Of a stretch of 64,000 nucleotides of DNA, positions 42,801 through 52,365 are shown in pieces; the stretch's first letter is position 1, and the number at the start of each line of letters is the position of its first letter. Source of the stretch: Bacillota bacterium (lineage in GTDB: Bacteria; Bacillota; Clostridia; Lachnospirales; Lachnospiraceae); NCBI GenBank assembly GCA_023423045.1, contig JAFAGA010000065.1, forward strand, positions 1 to 64,000, in the 5' to 3' direction. The notes below the pieces were generated by a model that worked only from the letters and a program-made list of their open reading frames with translations, was not told where the DNA came from and ran no database searches. A program made the position numbers and the translations under genes.

Positions 42801-42929
42801 GATTATGCAACAGCTCCGAAGCAGGAAGCAATTAAGCTGAAGCTTCCGGAGGATGCATTATCTTATCGGACCCTCTATCCTTACGCCTATAACGACGTAG
42901 GGAATTTTTATGCTCTGAAAGGAGTATGA
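42801..42929 (+). pseudogene. C-terminal remnant of a lost gene upstream of hydE
   Basis: A 42-codon open stretch with no start codon ends in TGA at 42927. Its composition is protein-like (KLKLPEDALSYRTLYPYAY, then DVGNFYALKGV). It appears to be the tail of a gene whose front has been deleted. The family was not recognised. Confidence 0.4.
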
Positions 42930-42965
42930 TTTTTCCGCCAAATCAGAAGGAGGATGAGGAGGATT

Positions 42966-44036
42966 ATGTCTGACATTAAGAAATTGATCGACCGGCTGGG
43001 AGAACAGCGAATACTGACGGAGAAGGAGTTTCTCACCTTATTGACCGGCATGGACGCGGAGGATAAGCAATATCTTAGGGAAAAAGCACGATCGGAGGCT
43101 CTTCGCCGCTTTGGAAACCTTGTTTATACCAGAGGCTTGATCGAATTTACAAATTATTGTAAAAATGACTGCTACTATTGTGGAATCCGAAGGAGTAACC
43201 GCAATATTACCCGCTATCGTCTGAGCCAGGAGCAGATCTTAGACTGCTGCAGAGAGGGTTTTGAGTTGGGCTTTCGCACCTTCGTGCTGCAGGGCGGAGA
43301 AGACGGCAGCTTTCGGGATGAGGAGATTGTGGAGATGATTCGCAGAATCAAAGAGAGTTTCCCGGAATGCGCCCTGACTCTTTCCATCGGTGAAAAAAGC
43401 TATGACAGCTATCTGAAATATTATGAGGCAGGGGCTGACCGGTATCTGCTCCGTCATGAAACTGCCAGCGAGGAGCATTATGCGAAGCTCCATCCGGCGG
43501 GTTTGAGCCTGAAAAACCGGAAGGAGTGCCTGCTTAATCTAAAAAAAATAGGATATCAGGTAGGGGCAGGCTTCATGGTAGGATCGCCCGGACAGAGGAT
43601 GGAGCATATTGTGGAGGACTTATTCTTCCTGAAGGAGCTTGGGCCGCAGATGATCGGCATAGGCCCTTTTCTGCCCCATCATGAAACACCCTTTGCACAG
43701 GAGGAGAAGGGCTCCATGGAGCTGACGCTGCTTCTGGTCAGTATATTGAGGCTGATGCTGCCAAACTCCTTACTTCCGGCCACCACAGCTCTGGGGACCA
43801 TCCACCCCGGCGGCAGGGAAGAGGGAATCCTGTCCGGGGCCAATGTGGTTATGCCTAATCTCTCCCCAACCACAGTGCGAAAAAACTATGAGTTGTACGA
43901 TAACAAAATCTGTACCGGGGATGAAGCGGCAGAATGCCGTTTCTGCCTTAGCCGCCGGATGGAGAAGATAGGCTATGAGTTAGCGGTGGACCGCGGTGAT
44001 TATCAGGAAAAGGAGATAGAGGCATGTATGATGTAA
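42966..44036 (+). CDS. hydE: [FeFe]-hydrogenase maturase HydE (radical SAM)
   Basis: HydE is a radical-SAM enzyme that helps build the diiron subcluster of the H-cluster. The 356-residue protein has the radical-SAM cluster motif C65-x3-C69-x2-C72 (CKNDCYYC), the GGED-like LQGGEDGSF segment and the TIM-barrel core. A second cysteine set near the C-terminus (ICTGDEAAECRFC) is seen in many HydE proteins. The start is taken at 42966 after GAGGAGG; an ATG at 42954 touches a ribosome site. It overlaps hydG by 13 bases. Confidence 0.95.
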   Translation: MSDIKKLIDRLGEQRILTEKEFLTLLTGMDAEDKQYLREKARSEALRRFGNLVYTRGLIEFTNYCKNDCYYCGIRRSNRNITRYRLSQEQILDCCREGFELGFRTFVLQGGEDGSFRDEEIVEMIRRIKESFPECALTLSIGEKSYDSYLKYYEAGADRYLLRHETASEEHYAKLHPAGLSLKNRKECLLNLKKIGYQVGAGFMVGSPGQRMEHIVEDLFFLKELGPQMIGIGPFLPHHETPFAQEEKGSMELTLLLVSILRLMLPNSLLPATTALGTIHPGGREEGILSGANVVMPNLSPTTVRKNYELYDNKICTGDEAAECRFCLSRRMEKIGYELAVDRGDYQEKEIEACMM

Positions 44037-45442
44037 AATCCATGAAAGCAGAGGAATTTATTAATCACGAGGAAATCCTGGCAACGCTGGAGTATGCAAA
44101 GGCCAATAAGAACAACCGGGAACTGATTGATGGAATTTTGAACAAGGCAGGGGAACTGAAGGGCATCACCCACCGGGAAGCCAGTGTCCTTCTAGAGTGT
44201 GAACAGGAGGATCAGATTAGGCGGATGTATGACCTGGCGGTTAAGATTAAAGAAAAGTTTTATGGCAACCGTATTGTTATGTTTGCTCCTCTGTATCTAT
44301 CCAATTACTGTGTCAACGGCTGCGTCTATTGTCCGTACCACCACACCAATAAGCATATTCCCCGTAAAAAGCTGACGCAGGAGGAAATCCGCCGTGAGGT
44401 AATCGCTCTCCAGGATATGGGGCATAAGCGGCTGGCCCTGGAGGCAGGAGAGGATCCGGTCAATAATCCTCTGGAGTATATCCTGGAGAGCATCCGTACC
44501 ATTTATTCCATTCATCATAAGAACGGCGCTATCCGCAGGGTGAATGTCAATATCGCCGCAACCAGCGTGGAGAATTACCATAAGCTGAAGGATGCCGGTA
44601 TCGGAACCTATATTCTGTTTCAGGAAACCTATCATAAGGAGAATTACGAAAAGCTCCATCCCACGGGACCCAAGCATAATTACGCCTATCATACCGAGGC
44701 CATGGACCGTGCCATGGAGGCGGGAATTGATGATGTGGGACTGGGAGTTCTCTATGGCTTGAATATGTACCGCTACGATTTTGCCGGAATCCTGATGCAT
44801 GCAGAGCATTTGGAGGCAGCTTTGGGAGTGGGCCCCCATACCATCAGTGTTCCAAGGATTCGCCCGGCGGATGATATTGATGCATCCAGCTTTAAGGATG
44901 CCATCTCTGATGAAATATTTGAGAAAATAGTGGCGATCCTTCGAATTGCAGTTCCCTATACCGGCATTATAGTCTCAACCAGGGAATCCCAGGAGAGCAG
45001 GGAAAAGGCACTGAAGCTGGGAGTGTCCCAGATCAGCGGCGGCTCCAGGACCAGTGTCGGAGGCTACGGTGCGCCGGAACCGGAGGAAGAAAGCTCAGCA
45101 CAGTTTGAAGTCGAGGATACAAGAACTCTGGATGAGATTGTGAATTGGCTCCTGTCCCTCGGACATATTCCCAGCTTTTGTACCGCCTGTTACCGGGAAG
45201 GCAGAACAGGGGACCGCTTTATGAGTCTGGTGAAATCCGGACAGATAGCAAATTGCTGCCAGCCCAACGCTTTGATGACGCTGAAGGAGTATTTGGAGGA
45301 TTATGCCTCCCCGGATACGAAAGTGAAGGGTGAGGAATTAATTGGGCTGGAATTGGGGAATATCCCGAATGAAAAGGTGCTGCGCCTGGCGAAGGAAAAC
45401 CTGGATAAGATTGCAGGAGGCAGCAGGGACTTCAGATTTTAG
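44024..45442 (+). CDS. hydG: [FeFe]-hydrogenase maturase HydG (tyrosine lyase)
   Basis: HydG is a radical-SAM tyrosine lyase that makes the CO and CN ligands of the H-cluster, releasing p-cresol. The 472-residue length is standard. The SAM cluster is held by C96-x3-C100-x2-C103 (CVNGCVYC). The C-terminal auxiliary cluster motif CTACYREGRTGDRFM...IANCCQPNAL is intact. It is coupled to hydE by overlap. The hydrogenase itself is not in the window. Confidence 0.97.
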   Translation: MYDVKSMKAEEFINHEEILATLEYAKANKNNRELIDGILNKAGELKGITHREASVLLECEQEDQIRRMYDLAVKIKEKFYGNRIVMFAPLYLSNYCVNGCVYCPYHHTNKHIPRKKLTQEEIRREVIALQDMGHKRLALEAGEDPVNNPLEYILESIRTIYSIHHKNGAIRRVNVNIAATSVENYHKLKDAGIGTYILFQETYHKENYEKLHPTGPKHNYAYHTEAMDRAMEAGIDDVGLGVLYGLNMYRYDFAGILMHAEHLEAALGVGPHTISVPRIRPADDIDASSFKDAISDEIFEKIVAILRIAVPYTGIIVSTRESQESREKALKLGVSQISGGSRTSVGGYGAPEPEEESSAQFEVEDTRTLDEIVNWLLSLGHIPSFCTACYREGRTGDRFMSLVKSGQIANCCQPNALMTLKEYLEDYASPDTKVKGEELIGLELGNIPNEKVLRLAKENLDKIAGGSRDFRF

Positions 45443-45476
45443 GGCCGTGAAACAGCTGCGGCAAAGGAGGAAGTGT

Positions 45477-46670
45477 ATGAGTTTAAATGATACCCCGAGG
45501 GCAAATCAGCTTCATATCGGTATCTTCGGAAAGAGAAACAGCGGCAAATCCACATTGATCAATGCCCTTACAGGGCACAGTACGGCACTGGTGTCCGATG
45601 TGGCGGGAACAACTACGGATCCGGTCTATAAGAGCATCGAAATCCATGGCATCGGCCCCTGCGTCCTTATTGATACCGCGGGCTTCGACGACAGCGGTTA
45701 TCTGGGGCAGATGCGGGTCGAGAAGACACGGCTTGCTATGGAGAAGACGGATGTGGCTCTGATTGTGTGCAGCAGTGAGGACATCGCCCAGGAACTGGAG
45801 TGGGCAAATGCTTTCCGGGAACACAGGGCGGCAGTGATCATGGTAATAAATAAAATTGACTGCCTTAGCAACACCGATAAAATACGAAATAAAATATACG
45901 AAGCTCTGAAAGAGGAGCCGGTGAAAATCAGCGCGATATCCAGGCTCGGCATTGAGAAAATCAGAGAAGAAATCATCCGCAGGCTGCCGGAGGATTTTGA
46001 ATCAAGGAGCATTACCGGCGACTTGGCGGGAGAGGGGGATACAGTGCTTCTGGTTATGCCCCAGGATATTCAGGCTCCTAAGGGGCGCCTGATCCTCCCT
46101 CAGGTTCAGACCCTGCGGGAGCTGCTGGATAAGAAATGTATCGTAATGAGCAGTACCGCAGATAAGCTTGATCAGGCACTGGAAAGCCTGTCCCGGCCGC
46201 CGAAGCTGATTATAACTGATTCCCAGGTGTTTCGGACCGTCTATGAGAAAAAGCCGGAGGAAAGCCTGCTGACCTCCTTCTCGGTGCTGTATGCAAGCCA
46301 TAAGGGAGATATTGATTATTTTGTAGAAGGCGCAAAGGTGCTGGATGAGTTGACGGAAAAGTCCAGGGTATTGATTGCGGAGGCCTGCACCCATGTCCCG
46401 ATGGAGGAGGATATCGGCAGGGAGAAGCTGCCCCGAATGCTGCGTAAAAAAGCTGGGGACGGATTAACTGTCGTGAATGTCAGCGGAAATGACTTCCCCA
46501 GAGATCTTTCTTCCTATGATTTGATCATTCAGTGCGGTTCCTGTATGTTCAACCGTAAGTATGTCCTAAACCGTGTGGAGCAGGCTAAAATCCAGAAGGT
46601 GCCCATGACAAACTATGGAATTGCCATCGCTTATCTGAATGATATTCTGGATAAGCTGGCTTTTGTATAG
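45477..46670 (+). CDS. hydF: [FeFe]-hydrogenase maturation GTPase HydF
   Basis: HydF is the GTPase scaffold that carries the 2Fe precursor to apo-hydrogenase. The 397-residue protein has P-loop GKRNSGKS (18-25), DTAGFDD and NKID motifs. The C-terminal iron-sulfur region has C-x-H (ACTHVP) and then QCGSC 45 residues later, where many HydF proteins have HCxxC, so the usual His ligand is Gln here. The start at 45477 follows AAAGGAGGAAG; a longer frame runs into hydG. It completes hydE-hydG-hydF and is followed by a strong terminator. Confidence 0.95.
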   Translation: MSLNDTPRANQLHIGIFGKRNSGKSTLINALTGHSTALVSDVAGTTTDPVYKSIEIHGIGPCVLIDTAGFDDSGYLGQMRVEKTRLAMEKTDVALIVCSSEDIAQELEWANAFREHRAAVIMVINKIDCLSNTDKIRNKIYEALKEEPVKISAISRLGIEKIREEIIRRLPEDFESRSITGDLAGEGDTVLLVMPQDIQAPKGRLILPQVQTLRELLDKKCIVMSSTADKLDQALESLSRPPKLIITDSQVFRTVYEKKPEESLLTSFSVLYASHKGDIDYFVEGAKVLDELTEKSRVLIAEACTHVPMEEDIGREKLPRMLRKKAGDGLTVVNVSGNDFPRDLSSYDLIIQCGSCMFNRKYVLNRVEQAKIQKVPMTNYGIAIAYLNDILDKLAFV

Positions 46671-46688
46671 GTCTGGAAGGTACTTTAT

Positions 46689-46754
46689 AAAAGTCCGCCC
46701 GTTCAGTCCCGGTTACGAGGTATCGTAGCCAGGCTGAACGGGCGGACTTTTTGT
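46689..46754 (+). terminator. Strong terminator of the hyd operon
   Basis: AAAGTCCGCCCGTTCAG pairs with CTGAACGGGCGGACTTTTT around a smaller inner hairpin (GGTTACGA/TCGTAGCC). Confidence 0.9.
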
Positions 46755-46809
46755 TAGCCTATGATTAAAGGCATCTTCAGAGCGGATGGTTTTGAATACA
46801 AGACATGAT

Positions 46810-48492
46810 CTATTGATGGAATGCCTTCCAGAAGGCTCCATCCGTATTCAGATAATCCTCCAACTCCTTAAGAGGGATCTCGAATTCAGGAAAACCTGCG
46901 GCATAGGCGGCAATCTCATAGGGATAAAAATAGATTACCAGATTGGCTTCCGTCAGATAGAAGTTTTGCGCATCGGCTATACCGGTAAAACTGTCCGAAA
47001 AATACATGCTGTCTTCGGAGGTGTCCTCCAGTCTGGCATGGATTATTTCATCGATCTTTGATTTGTAGTCACTTCCCTTGAGGAATAAATCCTTCAAATC
47101 ATAGAAGGTGCCAGTTGTGATATCAATGAAATAGTACTCCTGCAAAGGCATGCCGTGGGCGGCTCCGGAATAATAATCATAGCCGTTCATCTCAATGACA
47201 AGGAGCTGATTGATCAGGGAGGCCTGGAAGGAATCGTCCACAGACAGGTGTTCCTCAACTGTAATATTTGCCCTGGCTTCCGTAAAGATAGATTCTAGCT
47301 GTTCATTGATCTGATGCTGGACGCCGGGGTCGGCTAAGCCCTCGATTTGAGGGTAACGAACCAGCACGGAACGCAGGGGTTTGAATTTAAGCTCCTTTAC
47401 GGAGATGCCGGAAGAAAGACGGATTGTGCTATCGGCCTTCCATAGTACGGTGTTATCCAGGCGGTAATATGTGATGTCTCCATCAATCTCCGCTTTAACA
47501 ATATCCCCAAGGAGGGTGAGTGTGCCGCCGCCGTCGTAGCTGGGCAGAGAGGCAACCTCCTGACCGGTCTTATCGATGAAGAAAACGGAGGTTTCATCGG
47601 CGGCGGAAGCATAATCTCCATAGAAAGGCTGGAGGTCGTAAAGGCTGAATTCGGTTAATTGCTCTCCCTGTGCATTGAAAATGGCAGCAGGATAGAAAGT
47701 GGTTTCATAAGACTCGAGAGAAGGATCCGTAAGGGCAAAGAGATTGCTGCCCAGGTAGGTAATGCTGCTGTATATGGCATCGAATACGGAGGTGCCGTCC
47801 AACTTTTTTACGCCGCAGCGCATTGCATCCGAATTATAGTAAATCAGATAGCCATCCCGAAAATCCCTGACATAGCCGTTGCCTACGGTTACCTGGTAGC
47901 TTTCCAGCACATTGCCGGTCCGGTCGATCAGCTGAAAGGAGCTGCCGTCGGGAAGGGCGACATAAGCCTGGCCGTCCTCGTTAAAATCATCGGCAAAGAG
48001 ATAGGATGGGGGAATAACCTCCTGACCCTTAGAATTAATATAACCGTAAAGTGCGCTATCCTCGGAGCGCTCCTGAAAAGCAGCCAAACCATTGCGGAAG
48101 GAGCGGATCAGACCATTGTTTTCATAAATCACGGAACCCTTTGAATCAATGACCTTATCAATTCCATCCACAGTTACAATCGCTGTACCCTCCGTAAAGT
48201 TACCGGCACTGTCATAGGCAGGATCAATGGCAAGCCTTCCGCTGTGGTCAATATAGCCAAACCTCGAAAGGCCTTCTTCCTTAACGCAGACAGGAAACAA
48301 TATATCTTCCTGTACGGTATCCTCGGGAACAGGGGGCATTGTAGGAGAAACCTCGGGCAAGGGAGCCTGGGTGGGTACGGACCCCGGGTTGTCTACCTGC
48401 TCGGATCTATCTCGAAGAAATATAAAATACAAAGTTATGGCAATAACAAGAACTGCCAATGCGGCACCAATCGGTAGAATGGCTTTTTTCAT
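46810..48492 (-). CDS. WG-repeat protein with C-terminal DUF3298 domain, membrane-anchored
   Basis: This 560-residue protein has a single N-terminal transmembrane segment (about 5-25) and a Pro-rich linker. A series of WG beta-strand repeats follows (YIDHSGRLAIDPAYDSAGNF; YINSKGQEVIPPSYLFADDF). A C-terminal RsiV-like DUF3298 domain (PYEIAAYAAGFPEFEIPLKEL) completes it. It is probably exposed outside the cell. WG repeats often mediate protein contacts; no enzyme activity is implied. AAAGGAG precedes the ATG. The gene stands alone. Confidence 0.85.
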   Translation of the reverse strand: MKKAILPIGAALAVLVIAITLYFIFLRDRSEQVDNPGSVPTQAPLPEVSPTMPPVPEDTVQEDILFPVCVKEEGLSRFGYIDHSGRLAIDPAYDSAGNFTEGTAIVTVDGIDKVIDSKGSVIYENNGLIRSFRNGLAAFQERSEDSALYGYINSKGQEVIPPSYLFADDFNEDGQAYVALPDGSSFQLIDRTGNVLESYQVTVGNGYVRDFRDGYLIYYNSDAMRCGVKKLDGTSVFDAIYSSITYLGSNLFALTDPSLESYETTFYPAAIFNAQGEQLTEFSLYDLQPFYGDYASAADETSVFFIDKTGQEVASLPSYDGGGTLTLLGDIVKAEIDGDITYYRLDNTVLWKADSTIRLSSGISVKELKFKPLRSVLVRYPQIEGLADPGVQHQINEQLESIFTEARANITVEEHLSVDDSFQASLINQLLVIEMNGYDYYSGAAHGMPLQEYYFIDITTGTFYDLKDLFLKGSDYKSKIDEIIHARLEDTSEDSMYFSDSFTGIADAQNFYLTEANLVIYFYPYEIAAYAAGFPEFEIPLKELEDYLNTDGAFWKAFHQ

Positions 48493-49113
48493 AGTGAGTC
48501 TCCTTTTATTATATCCTAATCGCCAATGGTTGGAGTTAGGATCAATCTGTCGGTGGTTTTCTGTTATTACATCATTATATATAGGAAAGAGATATAAGTA
48601 AAGATGATAAGTGTTAAGTTTTATTTACGTTTTTATGAATATGTAAGAGCGTTATCCGAATTTGTGATGGAAGGGATTTCGCTGCTTTGAGAATTGTTTG
48701 TAAAAGTTTACGATGTTTGAACAAAAGGTAAAATTGCCAGAAAACTTTTAGAATTTGAGAAAAAAATGATTACAAATTCCGACAACTATGGTATAATATG
48801 ATTAGATATTATACCAACGCTGCCTAAGGAATGAGTGTGCATTTTGGCATATAACACCAACATTTTGAGCGATCACTCTGTGATTATGGAGTAATAGCAT
48901 CATGTATCGGATATCGGCCCGTGAGGTTATACGCCATGCAGTGTACACGCATAAGCAAGTGTATAATCGTTATTTCATAAGACATACCTGCCTGAGAAAT
49001 AAAAAAGAAATTATGAATAATTTCTGGAACAGCCTCATATATTTTCAATGCTGAGATTACGCGGGCAGGAAAGATAAAGGGATAAGCGGTAACATATTGG
49101 GAGGTGAGGACGG
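48493..49113 (+). promoter_or_regulatory. Control region and long leader of the glycogen operon
   Basis: TTACAA (48770-48775) and TATAAT (48792-48797) at 16 bp form the likely glg promoter, giving a leader of about 310 bases before glgB. Within it a small hairpin ATCAC-TCT-GTGAT lies near 48871-48884. The stretch 48493-48760 is A+T-rich, with nothing else assignable apart from the WG-gene promoter side. I recognised no known riboswitch. Confidence 0.5.
48902..49054 (+). CDS. Possible 50-residue ORF in the glgB leader
   Basis: An ATG at 48902 opens 50 codons rich in Arg, His, Tyr and Asn, ending 59 bp before glgB. The only ribosome-like sequence (GGAG) is 12 bases upstream, which is too far. 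It could be a leader peptide or chance. Confidence 0.2.
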   Translation: MYRISAREVIRHAVYTHKQVYNRYFIRHTCLRNKKEIMNNFWNSLIYFQC

Positions 49114-51039
49114 ATGGCAGGAGGCCGCACAGCGGGTGAGATGAAAGAAGAACAAATCTATCTTTTTCATGAAGGGACGAATTATAAGAGCTATTATATG
49201 CTTGGAGCACATTGTACGAAGAAGGGCGGCAAAGCCGGAGTCCGTTTTGGAGTATGGGCTCCGAATGCCGATTGGGTCAGTATCGTCGGAGATTTCAACC
49301 AGTGGAATCCGGAGCTTCATCCGATGCGGCTCAAAAGTGCCTCGGGAATTTGGGAGCTGTTTGTACCCGGAATAGGGCCGGGGGAGATGTACAAGTATGC
49401 AATTGGGACCAAATCCAAAGAGATACTTTACAAATGTGATCCCTATGGTTATTGTTGTGAGCTCCGTCCCAAAACAGCATCTGTCGTCTATGACCTGGAG
49501 GGCTTCTCCTGGTCGGATAAGGAGTGGATCAAGCGCAGGGATAAAAAGCTGCCTTTGGATGAACCGCTGTTGATTTATGAGGTGCATCCGGGCTCCTGGA
49601 AGCAGAAGGAGAACCAAAGCCTTGAGAACTATCGGGAGCTGGCGGTTTCGCTGGTGGATTATGTGGCGGATATGGGCTATACCCACATTGAGCTGATGCC
49701 CGTTATGGAGCATCCCTTCGACGGTTCCTGGGGATATCAGGTTACCGGATATTATGCGGCTACCAGCAGGTATGGAGAGCCGAAGGATTTTATGTATTTT
49801 GTTGATTATTGCCACCAGAAGGGAATTGGGGTGATTCTTGACTGGGTACCGGGGCATTTTCCCAGGGATGCCCATGGACTTGCGAGATTTGACGGCACGG
49901 CTTTGTACGAGCATCCCGATCCCAGGAGAGGGGAACATCCCCAGTGGGGAACCATGATTTTTGATTATGGACGTCATGAGGTCCAGAGTTTTCTAATCTC
50001 CAATGTAAACTTCTGGCTGGAGTATTATCATGTGGACGGTTTCCGGGTAGATGCGGTTACCAGCATGCTTTATCATGATTTCGGCAGGGAGGAGTGGCTT
50101 CCGAACCAGTATGGGGGCAACGAGAATCTGGAGGCAGCCGCATTGCTGAAGAGAATGAATGAGGTGGTATATTCACAGTATCCCGGAACCCTGATGATAG
50201 CGGAGGATTCCAGCCAATGGCCTCTCGTTACTGCACCTACCAGCAGCGGCGGATTGGGCTTTCTCTATAAATGGAATATGGGATGGATGAACGACACTCT
50301 GAAATATACTTCCATGGATCCGATTTACCGCAAATGGAACCATAATCTGTTGACGTTTTCTCTGACTTACGCTTTTTCGGAAAATTATATCCTGCCTTTG
50401 TCACACGACGAAGTGGTACACGGCAAACGTTCTCTTCTGAACAAAATGCCGGGGGAGTACCCTCAAAAGTTTGCCGGTCTCCGGGTTTTATTTGGCTATA
50501 TGATGGCCCACCCGGGCAAGAAGCTGCTTTTCATGGGCGGAGAGTTCGGACAGTTTATTGAGTGGCGCTATGATGCGGAGCTGGATTGGCTGCTGCTGGA
50601 CTACGAGATGCATCAGAAGATGAAGGAGTATGTGAAAGCATTAAATCATTTTTATATCGGACAGCCGGCCCTATGGCAGGATGACAGGGGCTGGAGCGGT
50701 TTTCAGTGGATCTGTCCGGAGGACAATAACCAAAGTGTGCTGACGTTCTTGAGAAAGAGCCGAAGCCCTGAGGATTTTCTTCTGGTAATGATAAATTTTA
50801 CACCGGTTGAGAGACTGGAATATCGGGTTGGGGTACCTAAGATGAGAAGCTACCGGGAGATATTTAACTCCGATGATGCCTGTTTTGGAGGCGATGGCTG
50901 TGAGAAGCACAGGACGGTCAGGGTTGAGAAAATCCCATGCCATGGATATGAGCAGTCGGTAGAGGTAAGGATACCGCCCTTGTCAGCTGTGTTTTATAAG
51001 CCGGTGAAGCAACAAAAGAGGTCAGGAAAAAAGGCATAG
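49114..51039 (+). CDS. glgB: 1,4-alpha-glucan branching enzyme
   Basis: GlgB makes the alpha-1,6 branches of glycogen. The 641-residue protein has an N-terminal CBM48 (FGVWAPNADWVSIVGDFNQWN), the GH13 barrel and a C-terminal beta domain. The catalytic triad is intact: D313 (GFRVDAV), E364 (MIAEDSS) and D432 (LSHDEVVH). It lacks the long N1 domain of enterobacterial GlgB, as is usual in clostridia. GGGAGGTGAGG precedes the ATG. It is first gene of the glg operon. Confidence 0.97.
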   Translation: MAGGRTAGEMKEEQIYLFHEGTNYKSYYMLGAHCTKKGGKAGVRFGVWAPNADWVSIVGDFNQWNPELHPMRLKSASGIWELFVPGIGPGEMYKYAIGTKSKEILYKCDPYGYCCELRPKTASVVYDLEGFSWSDKEWIKRRDKKLPLDEPLLIYEVHPGSWKQKENQSLENYRELAVSLVDYVADMGYTHIELMPVMEHPFDGSWGYQVTGYYAATSRYGEPKDFMYFVDYCHQKGIGVILDWVPGHFPRDAHGLARFDGTALYEHPDPRRGEHPQWGTMIFDYGRHEVQSFLISNVNFWLEYYHVDGFRVDAVTSMLYHDFGREEWLPNQYGGNENLEAAALLKRMNEVVYSQYPGTLMIAEDSSQWPLVTAPTSSGGLGFLYKWNMGWMNDTLKYTSMDPIYRKWNHNLLTFSLTYAFSENYILPLSHDEVVHGKRSLLNKMPGEYPQKFAGLRVLFGYMMAHPGKKLLFMGGEFGQFIEWRYDAELDWLLLDYEMHQKMKEYVKALNHFYIGQPALWQDDRGWSGFQWICPEDNNQSVLTFLRKSRSPEDFLLVMINFTPVERLEYRVGVPKMRSYREIFNSDDACFGGDGCEKHRTVRVEKIPCHGYEQSVEVRIPPLSAVFYKPVKQQKRSGKKA

Positions 51040-51065
51040 AGAATATTTTTAAAGGAGGACTTGTT

Positions 51066-52298
51066 ATGGTAGCAAAGAAATGTGTAGCCATGCTGCTCGC
51101 GGGAGGGCAGGGAAGCAGATTGGGGGTACTGACGAAAAATACCGCAAAGCCTGCGGTTCCGTTTGGGGGAAAATACAGGATTATAGATTTTCCGCTCAGC
51201 AACTGTACAAATTCGGGTATTGATACGATTGGGGTTCTGACCCAGTATAAGCCCTTGAAATTAAATTCCTATATCGGGATAGGTCAACCGTGGGATCTGG
51301 ACCGTCTGAACGGCGGCGTAACAATTCTTCCTCCCTATATGAAGCAGACCGCTGGCGAGTGGTATTCCGGCACTGCCAATGCCATCGGTCAGAATATTGA
51401 GTTTATCGAAGCTTATGATCCGGAATATGTGCTGATCCTCTCCGGAGACCAGATTTATAAGATGGATTATAATGCGATGCTGAAGTACCATGAGGAAAAG
51501 AAAGCGGATGTTACCATAGCTATTCTTGAGGTGCCGTGGGAGGATGCCAGCAGGTTCGGCATCATGAACACGGAGGAGGATGACAAGATCTATGAATTTG
51601 TGGAAAAGCCGAAGAAGCCTATCAGCAATAAGGCATCCATGGGTATTTACATATTCAGCTGGAAGAAGCTGAGACATTATCTGATTGAGGATATGAATAC
51701 ACCCGGGTCCCATAATGATTTCGGGAAGGATATCATACCAAAGATGCTAAGGGATGGAGAGCGCATGTATGCCTATCCTTTCAAGGGATATTGGAGAGAT
51801 GTTGGAACGATTCAGAGTCTCTGGGAAGCCAACATGGATCTGCTGGAAGAGTCTCCTGAACTGGATTTGTACGATGTGGGCTGGAAGATTTATTCAAGGA
51901 ACCCGGTGGAACCGCCTCATTTTATTGCCCGGGGTGCCAATGTGAAACGCTGCATCATAACGGAAGGCGGTATTATATCCGGCGATGTGTATCATTCCGT
52001 GTTGTTTGCGGGAGTAAGCGTCGGACGGGGAAGCCGAATCAGTAATTCCATATTGATGCCTAACGTAAGAATCGGAGAGAATACCGTCATTGAAAATTCC
52101 ATTATTGCCGAGAATACCGTGATTGGTGACAACTGCTATATCGGTTATGGTACGGCTTCGGATGCAGCAGCATCGGGAGAACGGGATAATGAGATTACAG
52201 TAGTCGGTGAAAACCTGGTTCTTCCCTCCGGTTTCCGCCTGGAGAAGGGAAACATGATAGACACGGACAATTATAAGTCTTTTCAGGCAGTGGTCTGA
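51066..52298 (+). CDS. glgC: Glucose-1-phosphate adenylyltransferase, catalytic subunit
   Basis: GlgC makes ADP-glucose, the glycogen precursor. The 410-residue protein starts with the nucleotidyltransferase motif MLLAGGQGSRLGVLTKNTAKPAVPFGG and has the sugar-phosphate motif FVEKPK. A C-terminal left-handed beta-helix of hexapeptide repeats carries allosteric control. AAAGGAGG precedes the ATG. It is 26 bp after glgB and pairs with GlgD, as in Bacillus and clostridia. Confidence 0.96.
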   Translation: MVAKKCVAMLLAGGQGSRLGVLTKNTAKPAVPFGGKYRIIDFPLSNCTNSGIDTIGVLTQYKPLKLNSYIGIGQPWDLDRLNGGVTILPPYMKQTAGEWYSGTANAIGQNIEFIEAYDPEYVLILSGDQIYKMDYNAMLKYHEEKKADVTIAILEVPWEDASRFGIMNTEEDDKIYEFVEKPKKPISNKASMGIYIFSWKKLRHYLIEDMNTPGSHNDFGKDIIPKMLRDGERMYAYPFKGYWRDVGTIQSLWEANMDLLEESPELDLYDVGWKIYSRNPVEPPHFIARGANVKRCIITEGGIISGDVYHSVLFAGVSVGRGSRISNSILMPNVRIGENTVIENSIIAENTVIGDNCYIGYGTASDAAASGERDNEITVVGENLVLPSGFRLEKGNMIDTDNYKSFQAVV

Positions 52299-52365
52299 AG
52301 GCTTGATCTAAAAGCCGTTGATCAGGAGAATAAAATGCTGTAAAAAACAGCAGAATGGAGGATTT

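Noticed and set aside
49057..49977. 306-codon antisense frame across the glgB start
   Set aside because: Same reasoning: antisense to conserved CBM48/GH13 sequence, with no ribosome site.
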